Shown: one piece after another, positions 16,244 through 25,574 of the stretch | Layout: each line of letters starts with the position of its first letter | How positions within the stretch are numbered: the stretch's first letter is position 1 | Origin: an uncultured Bacteroidales bacterium | Lineage (GTDB): Bacteria > Bacteroidota > Bacteroidia > Bacteroidales > P3 | Assembly (NCBI GenBank): GCA_946401725.1 | Contig: CAMIVE010000003.1 | Location: 28,027 to 92,026 of the forward strand | DNA: 64,000 nucleotides | Reading direction: 5' to 3' | Position numbers and translations under genes: made by a program | Notes under the pieces: model-generated | What the model was told of the DNA's origin: nothing | Seen by the model: the letters and a program-made list of their open reading frames with translations, nothing else | Databases searched by the model: none

Positions 16244-17422
16244 ATGAAAAAAATATATAATACTTATTATGAGTATCTTAAAACCGTAGATACTCATTTT
16301 GTCCGCTATCTTTATGATAGAATTCCGTGGGATGACCCCTTGGTTTTAATATTAGGCACCCGTGGAGTAGGCAAGACAACAATGATGTTGCAACACATCC
16401 TTTTGACACACAAAGAGGAAGAGTCGCTGTATGTAAGCGCAGACAACCCATTTCTTTCAACTACATCCTTGATTGATTTGGCGGAGTACTTCTGTAATCA
16501 TGGAGGAAAATACCTATACATTGATGAAGTACACAAGTACCCGGGATGGGCCCGCGAAATCAAAACGATATATGACATCTATCATACCCGGTTGAACATC
16601 AAATTGTCAGGCTCATCCATGATAGATATCATTCGGGGAATTGAGGTGGATCTCAGTCGCCGTTGTCTGCCTTTTGTCCTTGAGCCTATGTCGTTCAGAG
16701 AGTACCTTGACTACTCGTTGGGGTTGGACATAAAGCCATTCACCTTGGACGAGATTCTGGCGGGAAAAGCAAAGTTGCCCAAAGAGGTGGAATATCCTCT
16801 TCAGATGTTTGGACACTATCTGCACAATGGGAACTATCCGTTTTTCAAGGAAAGAGACTTCCTCAGAAGGATTGACATTGTGGTATCGCAGACCCTGGAC
16901 GTGGATATTCCTCAGCAAATCAATGCAAGCATGGCCACGGTGCGCAAGCTGAAGAAATTGATGCAGGTATTGGCGCAAAGCACTCCGTTCAAACCCAACC
17001 TTTCCCATTTGGGCCGCACATTGGAGATGGACCGTTCCTCTGTTGGCGATATGCTGTATCATTTGGAGAAAGCCGGGCTGTTGCGGCAACTGCGCGAGGA
17101 CGATGACATTATGGATAGGTTGACAAAGGTGGAGAAAGTGTATCTGAACAATCCTAATCTATGTTATTCTTTGTGTGACGACGAACCGGACAAAGGAACG
17201 CTGCGCGAGACATTCTTCTTCTCTCAGATGGCCGTAAATCACAAGGTGGCAGCTTCCCCGGTGAGTGACTTTATTGTGGACGGTCGCACTTTTGAAGTGG
17301 GCGGGAAAAACAAAAAAAGGAAACAGATAGCCAATATTGACAACTCATACGTGGTGAAGGATGACATTATGCATGCATATCAGAATATCATCCCTCTGTG
17401 GATGTTTGGACTAAACTATTGA
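16244..17422 (+). CDS. AAA_14/DUF4143-type ATPase
   Basis: The product has 392 aa. It has a Walker A GTRGVGKTT (about 37-46), a Walker B YLYIDEVHK (about 89-97), a sensor-like SGSSM, and a C-terminal DUF4143-like region with a winged-helix-type stretch (LGRTLEMDRSSVGDMLYHL) and a nuclease-like end (DFIVDGRTFEVGGKNKKRKQI). These proteins are common in Bacteroidales accessory DNA; their cellular role is unknown. The ATG at 16244 is preferred because the promoter -7 box covers the alternative TTG at 16214. It is the only plus-strand gene in the island. Confidence 0.9.
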   Translation: MKKIYNTYYEYLKTVDTHFVRYLYDRIPWDDPLVLILGTRGVGKTTMMLQHILLTHKEEESLYVSADNPFLSTTSLIDLAEYFCNHGGKYLYIDEVHKYPGWAREIKTIYDIYHTRLNIKLSGSSMIDIIRGIEVDLSRRCLPFVLEPMSFREYLDYSLGLDIKPFTLDEILAGKAKLPKEVEYPLQMFGHYLHNGNYPFFKERDFLRRIDIVVSQTLDVDIPQQINASMATVRKLKKLMQVLAQSTPFKPNLSHLGRTLEMDRSSVGDMLYHLEKAGLLRQLREDDDIMDRLTKVEKVYLNNPNLCYSLCDDEPDKGTLRETFFFSQMAVNHKVAASPVSDFIVDGRTFEVGGKNKKRKQIANIDNSYVVKDDIMHAYQNIIPLWMFGLNY

Positions 17423-17510
17423 TATGAAACTTTAGAGAACAGGGTGTAAGATGGATGATGTGTGAGGGATGAGGAATGATGTGCGATGGTGATGTTTCCC
17501 GCAAGAGAGA

Positions 17511-17684
17511 CGTACGCGTTTTCAAGGGAAAGTGACTTGAAACGGATTGGAAATCCAACATAACTGATGCGGACGGGCCGTCCGCGTTCCCGATTGGAAA
17601 TCCGGCATAACTGATGCGGACGGGCCGTCCGCGTTCCCGGTTACAAATCCGGCATAACAACTGTCTTCTGTCTTCTGTCTTTTT
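17511..17684. repeat. Right inverted repeat of the island, with two REP-like units
   Basis: The reverse complement matches 11165-11306 (27 of 27 at the outer end, 44 of 46 at the inner end). It holds one additional unit of about 45 bases compared with the left copy, so the palindrome GCGGACGG-G-CCGTCCGC occurs twice (17569-17585, 17616-17632). The 17423-17905 gap otherwise holds only the promoter for the next operon. Confidence 0.85.
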
Positions 17685-17806
17685 GCTTAGGAGATGCTAA
17701 AGAAAAACTCCAAATGAATAATTAACTGATCCGACACAACTGGTTTTCTCGAAGAACAACGAAGAACCAATAGAGGATTTGACACATCATTATTTTTATT
17801 GAAAAT

Positions 17807-17837
17807 TTTGTCAATCACAAAATAATATGTACCTTTG
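17807..17837 (+). promoter_or_regulatory. Bacteroidota-type promoter for the 17.9-22.8 kb genes
   Basis: TTTG (17807-17810), 19 bases, then TACCTTTG (17830-17837), the same geometry as the promoter at 16186. The leader to ATG 17906 is about 60 nt. Confidence 0.75.
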
Positions 17838-17905
17838 CAAAATATTATTCCTTATTATAATAACATTACACCGTAAATTAATCTATTGAAAAATACACTT
17901 TAACC

Positions 17906-19189
17906 ATGAAAAAAACTGCTTTTTTCGCGGCGTTTGCATGCCTGTTGTTCTCCTCCTGCCTTAAGGACGGGTTCAACGACTTCGACGCACTCAACCATCC
18001 CATGTCTTTCCATGGGGTCGTTAACCCCACGTTAGGGGTTCCTATCGGCGAAGGTTCCGCCACCATCTACGACATGCTGCACATGGTCCAGCTCTCCACC
18101 GCCACGATGGAGGTGGGCTCCGACAGCATCCTGACCATCACCTACGACACTACAATGAGTTTCCATATCGATATGGACAATTCAAAGAAAAAACACCATC
18201 GGGGCACCAAAAGCGACATTGTCTACGTCTCCAGCAACAACATCGAAGGTTCGGTGGCCGTCGACCTCTTCGACAACATCACCATCCTCAACGATGCGGA
18301 CCTGGAAGTCGACAGCCTGCTGGTCTACCTCCAAGCTTACGTCAAAGCCAGCGCCGAAGACAGTGCCCATACGCTGAACGCCATCCAGAACTATCATGTT
18401 CAAGTGTATTACGACCAACTGTCAATCAGCATTGTGGGACAGGACAACAACCTCTACAACGTCATGGCTCTCGACGATTCCATCCCTATCACTGATATCA
18501 TCCACGGAAGCAATATCGTGCTCTTCAACAACACGGATATCAGCAACATGATTAACAAACGCCCCAAGGAGATCCGCTACTCGGCTCGCATGAACATCGC
18601 TTTCGAGGCGGCCTTCTTCTCTACCCTGGGCATCTCCGAAGAACAATTTGTGGCCGACTCCATCGGTGTGCAGGCAGTGGATATCGACGCCGATCTCCTG
18701 GCTCGCTTCCCCGTTTCCGCTTATATCAACAACCTCCAGTACCAGACGGATATCGAATTCTCCCCCTCCATTCACTTGAACGATCTGATGATCGACTCGT
18801 CGATGATCTACCTGGAATGTGAAAACGGCATCCCGCTCTCACTCTTAATCCATGCACAATTCGTCGACAACAACGACCAGCTGCTCTGCGATGTGTTGAA
18901 TACCACCGTCGAAGGGGCTACAGTGGGTCTGGTGAACAACCACTATATCGCTGTCAACCCGACGACTTCCATACTACAAATACCTGTCACGGAAACGGTG
19001 TTCGAGTCGCTGCTCAACACTTCCAAGATCCGCCTCACCGCCGGACTGAACACCTCTGACGCCTCTCTTCACCGCAGAGTGGCTATCCGCGCCAACGACC
19101 AACTGAAACTGCGTGTCTACGCCAAACTGAAACCATCCTATACGCTCGATTTTGATCTGGGTGGCAATACGGAAGGAGGTGACAAATGA
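17906..19189 (+). CDS. Lipoprotein of unknown function encoded with a DUF5723 barrel
   Basis: The product has 427 aa with a clear lipobox (LLFSSC, Cys 18). The rest is rich in beta-strand-like alternation and Asp/Ser/Thr, with no motif I recognise. Its stop overlaps the start of the DUF5723 gene (ATGA), so the two are translationally coupled and probably act together at the outer membrane. First gene after the promoter at 17807. Confidence 0.85.
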   Translation: MKKTAFFAAFACLLFSSCLKDGFNDFDALNHPMSFHGVVNPTLGVPIGEGSATIYDMLHMVQLSTATMEVGSDSILTITYDTTMSFHIDMDNSKKKHHRGTKSDIVYVSSNNIEGSVAVDLFDNITILNDADLEVDSLLVYLQAYVKASAEDSAHTLNAIQNYHVQVYYDQLSISIVGQDNNLYNVMALDDSIPITDIIHGSNIVLFNNTDISNMINKRPKEIRYSARMNIAFEAAFFSTLGISEEQFVADSIGVQAVDIDADLLARFPVSAYINNLQYQTDIEFSPSIHLNDLMIDSSMIYLECENGIPLSLLIHAQFVDNNDQLLCDVLNTTVEGATVGLVNNHYIAVNPTTSILQIPVTETVFESLLNTSKIRLTAGLNTSDASLHRRVAIRANDQLKLRVYAKLKPSYTLDFDLGGNTEGGDK

Positions 19190-20610
19190 AAAGACTGACT
19201 TTCCTCGCAACAGCGATCGCTCTCGTGGCTCTGATGATATGGACTCCGTCGGAGTCGCAGGCCCAAACCAGCAGCATCCTTTACGGTTCGTCGCGCAACC
19301 CGCTGATGAATAGCGCCAACCCGGCGTTCTTCCCCTCCAGATCAAGAGTCTACCTCTCGCTTCCGGGCGTCAACATGAACTTTGTGAGCCCGCTGGCTTA
19401 CAACAGCATCTTCCAGTACGACTCGACGGAAGGCAAGACCTATATCAATGCCAACAGCATCCTCGACACGATGGCGCAGAACGGCGCCCTCCGCCTGGGA
19501 ACCAACATCCACGCCATCGGTCTGGGTATAAACTTCGAACGGTTCTTCATCACCTTCTCCACACAGGCTAAAGTGGATATGAGCTTCGCCATCCCGCAAG
19601 GGCTGGTGACGTTCCTCAACGAAGGTAACTACGGCCACGTGGGGGACGACTATATCGAACTGCTCGACGGGCAGCTGCTTACAACCCGCGTCTACGGCGA
19701 GGCAGCGCTCGGATTCGGTATGAATATCAACGAAAACCTCACCATCGGCGCCCGCGCCAAACTGCTGGTGGGCTACTTCGACCTCTCCACGGCCGGCTCT
19801 TCGGCTCGCCTCTATACGGCGGAGGACTACTCCGCAATTACGGGGGTGATGGATCTGAACCTCAACAGCACCTCGGTTCTGGAGGAAACGACGGATGCCG
19901 AAGGTAACAAGAGCTACAAAATCAAGACCTTCATGCCGAAGAACTACGGTATCAACCTCGACTTGGGTGTGCACTATCATACCGACCTCTTCGAGGTGTC
20001 GGCCAGCATCGTCGACTTCGGCCCCGGTATCCACTGGACGGACAATGTCCATCGGATTGTTTCGGCCCGCGAAGACAACAGCTTCACCTTCTCGGGTATC
20101 GATGTCAGCACCATGATGAGCGGCGGTCGACTGGACTCGGCCTACGCGCAGACGCTGATCGACTCGCTGAAGGCGCTGACGGAATACAAAACGATTGACG
20201 GCGAAGACTACTGGACGGCAACACCCACCAAAGTCAACATCGGCGGTATGTTCCATGTCTCCCAGGGATTCAGCGCCGGCCTTCACTTCCACGGCGAATT
20301 CGACCGCGGCGTCACCAAGATGGGCGATGTCTTCAAGACGAAAACGGTGGGCTTCTACAGCAACACCTCCCTCCTGGCCCGTCTCAACATCCAGGACTGG
20401 GTCGAGATTGTGGCTTCTGCTTCGGTCATCACCAACAACGGCCACTGGAACTGGTTCAACCCGGGTTTCGGTATCACCCTCACTCCGCTACGCACCTTCC
20501 AGGTTTACGCTTTCCTCGACTACATCTCCAATATCTACCTTATCGACGCCAAACAGTTTAACGTGTCGCTGGGTCTCAACCTCTTCCTGGGAAGCAGTTC
20601 GGCCAGATAA
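19186..20610 (+). CDS. DUF5723 family outer-membrane beta-barrel protein
   Basis: The product has 474 aa. It has a signal peptide ending SQAQT and then the family opening, NPAFFPSRSRVYLSLPG, with repeated amphipathic strands (LTIGARAKLLVGYFDLS, FEVSASIVDFGPGIHW) and a final strand block FNVSLGLNLFLG. Such proteins are predicted porin-like barrels; the cargo is unknown. The gene overlaps the preceding lipoprotein gene by 4 bases. Confidence 0.87.
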   Translation: MKRLTFLATAIALVALMIWTPSESQAQTSSILYGSSRNPLMNSANPAFFPSRSRVYLSLPGVNMNFVSPLAYNSIFQYDSTEGKTYINANSILDTMAQNGALRLGTNIHAIGLGINFERFFITFSTQAKVDMSFAIPQGLVTFLNEGNYGHVGDDYIELLDGQLLTTRVYGEAALGFGMNINENLTIGARAKLLVGYFDLSTAGSSARLYTAEDYSAITGVMDLNLNSTSVLEETTDAEGNKSYKIKTFMPKNYGINLDLGVHYHTDLFEVSASIVDFGPGIHWTDNVHRIVSAREDNSFTFSGIDVSTMMSGGRLDSAYAQTLIDSLKALTEYKTIDGEDYWTATPTKVNIGGMFHVSQGFSAGLHFHGEFDRGVTKMGDVFKTKTVGFYSNTSLLARLNIQDWVEIVASASVITNNGHWNWFNPGFGITLTPLRTFQVYAFLDYISNIYLIDAKQFNVSLGLNLFLGSSSAR

Positions 20611-20651
20611 GCGTATCCCTCTTCTTACTGAATCCAATCAATCATCCATTC

Positions 20652-21062
20652 ATGACATCAATCAAAAAAGCAATCGACAAATCTAAGTATAAGATATCAA
20701 TCATTGCACTGTTTCTCACATCGGTACTCCTCGGATCCTGCAACAGGGACATCGAGGAGTTCCGTTTTGTCGGGAAAGTGGTGGACGCCCAGATGTGCAG
20801 CTCCTCGATGTACGGTTACGTCATCGATATCATGTCCCCCGACAGCCTGGGTGGCGAAATCACGACAAGCGGGACTACCTATCACCACGCCGTGATGGCC
20901 TATCGCGCCTCGCGGGCGCTCCGCAAAAACGAAGTGGTCTACGGTGTGGCCTACTTCACCAAAAGCTATGCGGCACTCAACTGTCTGGGGCTGATCAATA
21001 ACGACCTGCCGGAAGTGATCCTCCTCAGCGTCGACGAGGACTCCACCACATTTGGAAACTGA
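20652..21062 (+). CDS. Small lipoprotein of unknown function
   Basis: The product has 136 aa, a basic N-terminus and lipobox SVLLGSC (Cys 30). The mature part (about 106 aa) has no recognised motif. It lies 41 bases after the barrel gene and 42 bases before der, on the same strand, and is probably part of that operon. Confidence 0.75.
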   Translation: MTSIKKAIDKSKYKISIIALFLTSVLLGSCNRDIEEFRFVGKVVDAQMCSSSMYGYVIDIMSPDSLGGEITTSGTTYHHAVMAYRASRALRKNEVVYGVAYFTKSYAALNCLGLINNDLPEVILLSVDEDSTTFGN

Positions 21063-21104
21063 CCCTGTCATCTTAAAACACAAAAACTAAAACAACAAAC
21101 GAAA

Positions 21105-22412
21105 ATGCCCAATATCGTTGCCATCGTAGGCCGCCCCAATGTGGGAAAATCCACCCTTTTCAACCGGTTAATTGAAGAACGCAAAGCTATTGTCGACGAG
21201 ACATCCGGCGTCACCCGCGACCGGCAGTACGGTCACTCCGACTGGAACGGCAAGCATTTCTCGGTTATCGACACGGGCGGTTATGTCATGGGGGGCGACG
21301 ATGCCTTCGAGACGGAGATCCGCCGCCAGGTGGCACTCGCCATCGACGAAGCCGACACCATCCTCTTCCTGGTCGACGCCAAAGAGGGGCTCACCCCCAT
21401 GGACGAGGATGTGGCTGAGATGCTGCGCCGCTGCGACAAAAAAGTGATGCTGGTGGTCAACAAGTGCGACACCCCGGCACGACAGGATACGATCGGTGAG
21501 TTCTATTCCCTCGGACTCGGCGAGCTGTACCCCATCGCGGGCATCACGGGCAGCGGTACCGGCGATCTGCTCGACGCGCTGGTGGCCGATTTCGACGAGG
21601 GCGAAGAGGAGACGGAAGACACGCTGCCTCGCATCGCCGTCGTAGGCCGTCCCAATGTGGGCAAATCCTCCTTCATCAACGCCATCACGGGCACCCAGCG
21701 CAATATCGTCACGCCTATTGCCGGAACGACGCGCGACTCTATCCTCACGCACTACAACCTCTTCGGTTTCGACTTCAATTTCGTCGACACCGCGGGTCTG
21801 CGCAAAAAACAGAAGGTCAGCGAAGACCTTGAATTCTACTCGGTGCTGCGCTCGGTCCGCGCCATCGAAAACAGCGACGTCTGCATCCTTATGCTCGACG
21901 CTTCCCAGGGGCTGGAACAGCAGGACTTGAATATCTTCGGACTCGTCCAACGTAACCACAAAGGCATCGTCGTTGTGGTCAACAAATGGGATCTGATCGA
22001 GAAGGACAACAACACGCACAAGGATTTCGAGAACCTCATCCGCGAACGCATCGCGCCGTTCAACGATGTCCCCATCATCTTCACCTCCGTCATCAACAAG
22101 CAGCGTATCCACAAGGTGCTGGAAACGGCCCGTCAGGTGTTTGAGGCGCGTCAGCGGAAAATCTCCACATCGGAGCTCAACGACAAGCTGCTCCCCATCG
22201 TCAAAGAACAGAACCCGCCGCCAAGCGTCAAAGGGAAATGGGTCAAAATCAAATACATCACCCAGCTGCCCACGGCTTATCCGCAGTTTGTCTTCTTCTG
22301 CAATCTGCCGCAATATGTCCGCGATCCCTACAAGCGGTTTGTCGAGAACCGTATGCGCGAAATCTGGGACTTCCACGGTGTTCCGTTCAACATCTATTTC
22401 CGTGCCAAATAA
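21105..22412 (+). CDS. der: Der (EngA) tandem GTPase, ribosome assembly
   Basis: The product has 435 aa, normal for Der. There are two GTPase domains, each with a P-loop GRPNVGKS (residues about 9-16 and about 180), G3 DTGG and DTAGL, and G4 NKCD and NKWD, followed by the KH-like C-terminal domain ([18 protein letters not shown]). Der acts in 50S subunit maturation. Its stop TAA shares one base with the ATG of the S4-domain gene (TAATG). Confidence 0.98.
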   Translation: MPNIVAIVGRPNVGKSTLFNRLIEERKAIVDETSGVTRDRQYGHSDWNGKHFSVIDTGGYVMGGDDAFETEIRRQVALAIDEADTILFLVDAKEGLTPMDEDVAEMLRRCDKKVMLVVNKCDTPARQDTIGEFYSLGLGELYPIAGITGSGTGDLLDALVADFDEGEEETEDTLPRIAVVGRPNVGKSSFINAITGTQRNIVTPIAGTTRDSILTHYNLFGFDFNFVDTAGLRKKQKVSEDLEFYSVLRSVRAIENSDVCILMLDASQGLEQQDLNIFGLVQRNHKGIVVVVNKWDLIEKDNNTHKDFENLIRERIAPFNDVPIIFTSVINKQRIHKVLETARQVFEARQRKISTSELNDKLLPIVKEQNPPPSVKGKWVKIKYITQLPTAYPQFVFFCNLPQYVRDPYKRFVENRMREIWDFHGVPFNIYFRAK

Positions 22413-22786
22413 TGAGCGATATCCGCATTGACAAATACCTCTGGGCGGTGCGCCTCTTCAAGACGCGCTCGCTGGCCACCGACGCCTGCCGCTGCGGCCA
22501 TGTGAAGATGAACGGTCTGCCGCTCAAACCCTCCCACACCATCAGCGAAGGGGAGATCTACGAACTCAATATTGACCAAACCCACCGCACCGTACAGGTC
22601 AAATCGCTGCTCGCCAACCGCGTGGGTGCCAAACTGGTGGAGAACTACCTGACCGACTTGACGCCTCAGGAGGAATACGAGCGCATCCAGATGGTGCGTC
22701 AATACGCCTTCGAGAAACGCGACCGCGGTACGGGCCGGCCCACCAAACGCGACCGGCGCGAAATAGAAGGTCTGAAAAACTGGTAA
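22412..22786 (+). CDS. S4-domain RNA-binding protein, Hsp15-like
   Basis: The product has 124 aa from the ATG at 22412. The S4 fold is plain: IRIDKYLWAVRLFKTRS, then GHVKMNG. The tail is highly basic (RDRGTGRPTKRDRREIEG). Hsp15/HslR proteins bind 50S subunits with stalled nascent chains. The 1-nt overlap with der suggests translational coupling. A longer frame starting inside der is not needed: the S4 domain begins right at this ATG. Confidence 0.92.
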   Translation: MSDIRIDKYLWAVRLFKTRSLATDACRCGHVKMNGLPLKPSHTISEGEIYELNIDQTHRTVQVKSLLANRVGAKLVENYLTDLTPQEEYERIQMVRQYAFEKRDRGTGRPTKRDRREIEGLKNW

Positions 22787-23437
22787 CTAGAAACGCAAGG
22801 ACACGCTCGCCATCGGCGCAAGCGACAGTCCTGTCCCATTCCATCCGGTCCCCCATCCGCCCACGGGTGCTGTGCCGATGCCCGGCGCCACATGGAGCGA
22901 GAGGTCGTCGTTGATCTGGAAATCGAACAGATGCCCGAAGACGTAGGCGTCCAGCAGATTGAGTCCGTAGACGGCGACGGTGATGATAATCGACAGCTGG
23001 AAACTTTTGTTATAGGTCTCGTAGAGGTTGTAGATGTTCGACGTGGGGATATTGGCCATATCCGCATCCGACGGGTTGTCGAAATGGTTGACGCGATACA
23101 GATACTCATCCTTGTAGGAGCGCATCTGGGTGTAATTATAATAGGAATAATAGACCATTCCCCCCAGGGCGGCATAGATGATAGGGATTTTCCAGGCTTG
23201 CCGGTTGTAGACCTGTCCCGCACCGGGAAGGATGGCGGAAAGGATCAATGCGCGGTTGGCGCTGTGCTCCTTCACCGCGGTCTGCTGCTCGGTTGAAGTA
23301 ACCACCTGCCCCTCCTGCCGATACACGACACTGTCGTTCTGCGCCATCAGGGGCGTGCAAACCAAAACGGAAAAAAGAGTAAGACAGACCAGCCTTACTC
23401 TTTTATTACTTATCCGGTGTTTGCTCAGACAAATCAA
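22787..23437 (-). CDS. DUF5683 family membrane protein
   Basis: The product has up to 216 aa: a signal peptide (LVCLTLFSVLVCTPLMAQ), then the DUF5683 core (RALILSAILPGAGQVYNRQAWK), with two further hydrophobic segments, and a glycine-rich terminal strand region. In Bacteroidota it is commonly found after parB, as here. No ATG is available upstream of the signal peptide; TTG at 23437, overlapping the parB stop (TTGA), is the most likely start. It converges with the S4 gene with no gap. Confidence 0.8.
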   Translation of the reverse strand: MICLSKHRISNKRVRLVCLTLFSVLVCTPLMAQNDSVVYRQEGQVVTSTEQQTAVKEHSANRALILSAILPGAGQVYNRQAWKIPIIYAALGGMVYYSYYNYTQMRSYKDEYLYRVNHFDNPSDADMANIPTSNIYNLYETYNKSFQLSIIITVAVYGLNLLDAYVFGHLFDFQINDDLSLHVAPGIGTAPVGGWGTGWNGTGLSLAPMASVSLRF

Positions 23438-24321
23438 TTCCGTTTGATCAGTTTGATTATACGTTCAAAATCCTTGTCGTTATTGAAATGGATGGTCAAC
23501 GTACCCTTCCCCCGGCGGCTGCGTTTCACCTCGACCTCCGACTGCAGGTACTGTCTCAAATCCGACCGCGTGGCGGCATGGGTCTCGGGGAGTTCCTCTT
23601 TTTTGCGAGGCGACGCGGGGGTCTTCGGTTTGGAGAGTTCCTTCACCAGCTGTTCCGTCTGACGGACGGAGAGCTGCTTGTTGATGATGTCGTGAAGCAA
23701 TGCCAGATGGGTCTGGGTGTCCTCCACATTGACCAAACAGCGGGCATGGGCCATACTGATCTGGTCGCTGCTGAGGGCTATCTGGGTCTCGGACGGCAGG
23801 TTGAGCAGCCGCAGGTAGTTGGTGATGGTGGACCGGTTCTTGCCGACCTTCTCGCTCAACTGCTCATGGGTCAGCTGGCACTCCTCGATCAACGCATTGT
23901 AGGAGAAGGCGATTTCCATGGCGTTGAGGTTCTCTCTCTGGATATTCTCAACCAACGCCATCTCCATCATCTGGGAGTCTGTGGCGATACGGATGTATGC
24001 CGGTATTTCTTTCAAACCGGCTTTCTTCGAAGCGCGCAAACGACGCTCGCCGGCGATCAGCTGGTATTTCCCGTCGGGCATCTGACGAACCGTGATGGGG
24101 GAAATGACACCCTGCTGACTAATGGATTGCGCCAATTCCTCAAGCGCCTCGTCGTCAAAGTCTTTACGGGGCTGGAAGGGATTGGCTTCTATCGCAGTGA
24201 CAGGAATGGAGGTGATGGCGGTCGTGAGGTTGGCTTTCCCCATGGCAGCGTCGATATCGACATCGGGCAGTATCGATCCCAAACCGCGTCCCAGTCCTGA
24301 TGGTTTCTTTTTTGTAGGCAT
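23434..24321 (-). CDS. parB: Chromosome-partitioning protein ParB
   Basis: The product is about 295 aa. An N-terminal ParB/Srx CTPase domain carries NPFQPR and GERRLRASK; then comes the helix-turn-helix (LSEKVGKNRSTITNYLRLL) and a C-terminal dimer region. The start at ATG 24321 (MPTKKKPSGLGRGL) fits the family; a GTG at 24345 overlapping parA is the alternative. I found no parS-like TGTTTCACGTGAAACA site in the window. Confidence 0.96.
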   Translation of the reverse strand: MPTKKKPSGLGRGLGSILPDVDIDAAMGKANLTTAITSIPVTAIEANPFQPRKDFDDEALEELAQSISQQGVISPITVRQMPDGKYQLIAGERRLRASKKAGLKEIPAYIRIATDSQMMEMALVENIQRENLNAMEIAFSYNALIEECQLTHEQLSEKVGKNRSTITNYLRLLNLPSETQIALSSDQISMAHARCLVNVEDTQTHLALLHDIINKQLSVRQTEQLVKELSKPKTPASPRKKEELPETHAATRSDLRQYLQSEVEVKRSRRGKGTLTIHFNNDKDFERIIKLIKRN

Positions 24322-24337
24322 AGTTTTCAAACGTTCT

Positions 24338-25117
24338 TTATTCACTCTTCTGCATATTGTTTCGCCGCAAAATCTCGTTGGCGAGGTTCAGGTAGTTGAT
24401 GGCTCCCGGACACGAGGCGTCATGCATGATGATCGACCGGCCGTAACTGGGGGCTTCCGCCAGCTTGGTATTGCGGTAGATCAGCGTGTCGAACACCATC
24501 TGCTTGAAATGGCCGCGCACATCCTCCACCACCTGACGCGCCAGACGCAGTCGGGAGTCATACATGGTTATCAGCAGTCCCTCAATCGACAAATTGGGAT
24601 TCAGCCGCGTCTGCACAATCCGGACGGTATTGAGCAGTTTGCCCAGTCCTTCCAAAGCGAAATACTCGCTCTGGATGGGAATGATGACCGAATCGGATGC
24701 CGTAAGGGCATTGATGGTGATGAGTCCCAACGACGGAGAGCAGTCGATGATAATGAAGTCATAGTCATCGCGTATCGGCTTCAAAGCCTTGGAGATATAG
24801 AATTCGCGTTGTTTCTCGTTCACCAGGTCGATCTCCGCACCGACCAGGTCGATACGGGTGGGCAGCATCCACAGATTGGGCGTTTCCGTCTGGATGATAC
24901 AATCGCGCGCAGGAACCTGCCCCAGAAAACACTCATAGGCGCTGTTCTCCACCGTTTCAGGGTTCACTCCCAGTCCCGATGTGGCATTGGCCTGGGGGTC
25001 AGCGTCAATCAGCAGCACTTTATATTCCAATACAGCCAACGAAGCGGAAAGGTTCGTTGCCGTCGTGGTCTTTCCCACACCGCCTTTCTGGTTGGCTATA
25101 GAAATGATTTTTCCCAT
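24338..25117 (-). CDS. parA: Chromosome-partitioning ATPase ParA
   Basis: The product has 259 aa, with the deviant Walker A KGGVGKTT (residues 11-18), Walker A-prime LLIDADPQ and Walker B IIIDCSPSLG. It is the Soj/ParA-type motor that, with ParB, moves origin regions. It lies between the DUF3276 gene (9-base gap) and parB on one strand; the four genes 22.8-25.5 kb form one operon. Confidence 0.97.
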   Translation of the reverse strand: MGKIISIANQKGGVGKTTTATNLSASLAVLEYKVLLIDADPQANATSGLGVNPETVENSAYECFLGQVPARDCIIQTETPNLWMLPTRIDLVGAEIDLVNEKQREFYISKALKPIRDDYDFIIIDCSPSLGLITINALTASDSVIIPIQSEYFALEGLGKLLNTVRIVQTRLNPNLSIEGLLITMYDSRLRLARQVVEDVRGHFKQMVFDTLIYRNTKLAEAPSYGRSIIMHDASCPGAINYLNLANEILRRNNMQKSE

Positions 25118-25126
25118 GATAAAAAC

Positions 25127-25474
25127 TTAGAAGTTGAAATCGATTCCGTCAATAACGTTGTTGTCTTCCTTCTCTGGCATCGAAGGGGAGTCGCCGTTGG
25201 CGTCCTCGGGAGGGATCTCACCTGTCTCAATGAAGTGGATGGCGTTCGTCAGCCCCTTCTGGAATTTGTCGAAATCCTCTTTGTAGAGGAACATCTTGTT
25301 CTTCTCAAAATAGAAATTACCCGTGTTGTTGTCGAAAAGTTTGCGGCTTTCGGCAATCACAATAAATTTGTCACCGGCTTTGGTCTCTTTCACATCGAAG
25401 AAATACTTGCGCTTTCCGGCACTAATCGACTGTGAATACAATTCTTCTCTCATTCTGTTGCTGTTATAATCCAT
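25127..25474 (-). CDS. DUF3276, PUR-alpha-like nucleic-acid-binding protein
   Basis: The product has 115 aa. The PUR-type repeat is recognised in SAGKRKYFFDVKETKAGDKF and FEKNKMFLYKEDFDKFQKGL, with an acidic tail. PUR proteins bind single-stranded purine-rich DNA or RNA. It leads the parAB operon, a common arrangement in Bacteroidota, which hints at a role in chromosome handling; the exact function is unknown. Confidence 0.9.
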   Translation of the reverse strand: MDYNSNRMREELYSQSISAGKRKYFFDVKETKAGDKFIVIAESRKLFDNNTGNFYFEKNKMFLYKEDFDKFQKGLTNAIHFIETGEIPPEDANGDSPSMPEKEDNNVIDGIDFNF

Positions 25475-25501
25475 AACTATCTTGGGTTAAAATTGAATTG
25501 G

Positions 25502-25509
25502 CAAAATTA
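25502..25509 (-). promoter_or_regulatory. Putative -7 box (TAATTTTG) of the DUF3276-parAB operon
   Basis: The minus-strand TAATTTTG matches TAnnTTTG and lies 28 bases before the start codon. I see no convincing -33 element at the usual distance. Confidence 0.5.
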
Positions 25510-25574
25510 CATTTTTTTTTTGACATGACTGTTGTTTTGCGAAAAAAACATTTTAACAGCCATTAGGGGAAGTC

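Noticed and set aside
11165..17684. The repeat-bounded island as a transposon
   Set aside because: There is no transposase, integrase or target-site duplication that I can see. The arms are composed of the dispersed repeat family, so I report them only as inverted repeats.
22800..25500. parS sites near parAB
   Set aside because: I looked for TGTTTCACGTGAAACA-like palindromes here and in the rest of the window and found none; similar strings such as TTGTTTCACCTTCC near 2440 lack the second half.
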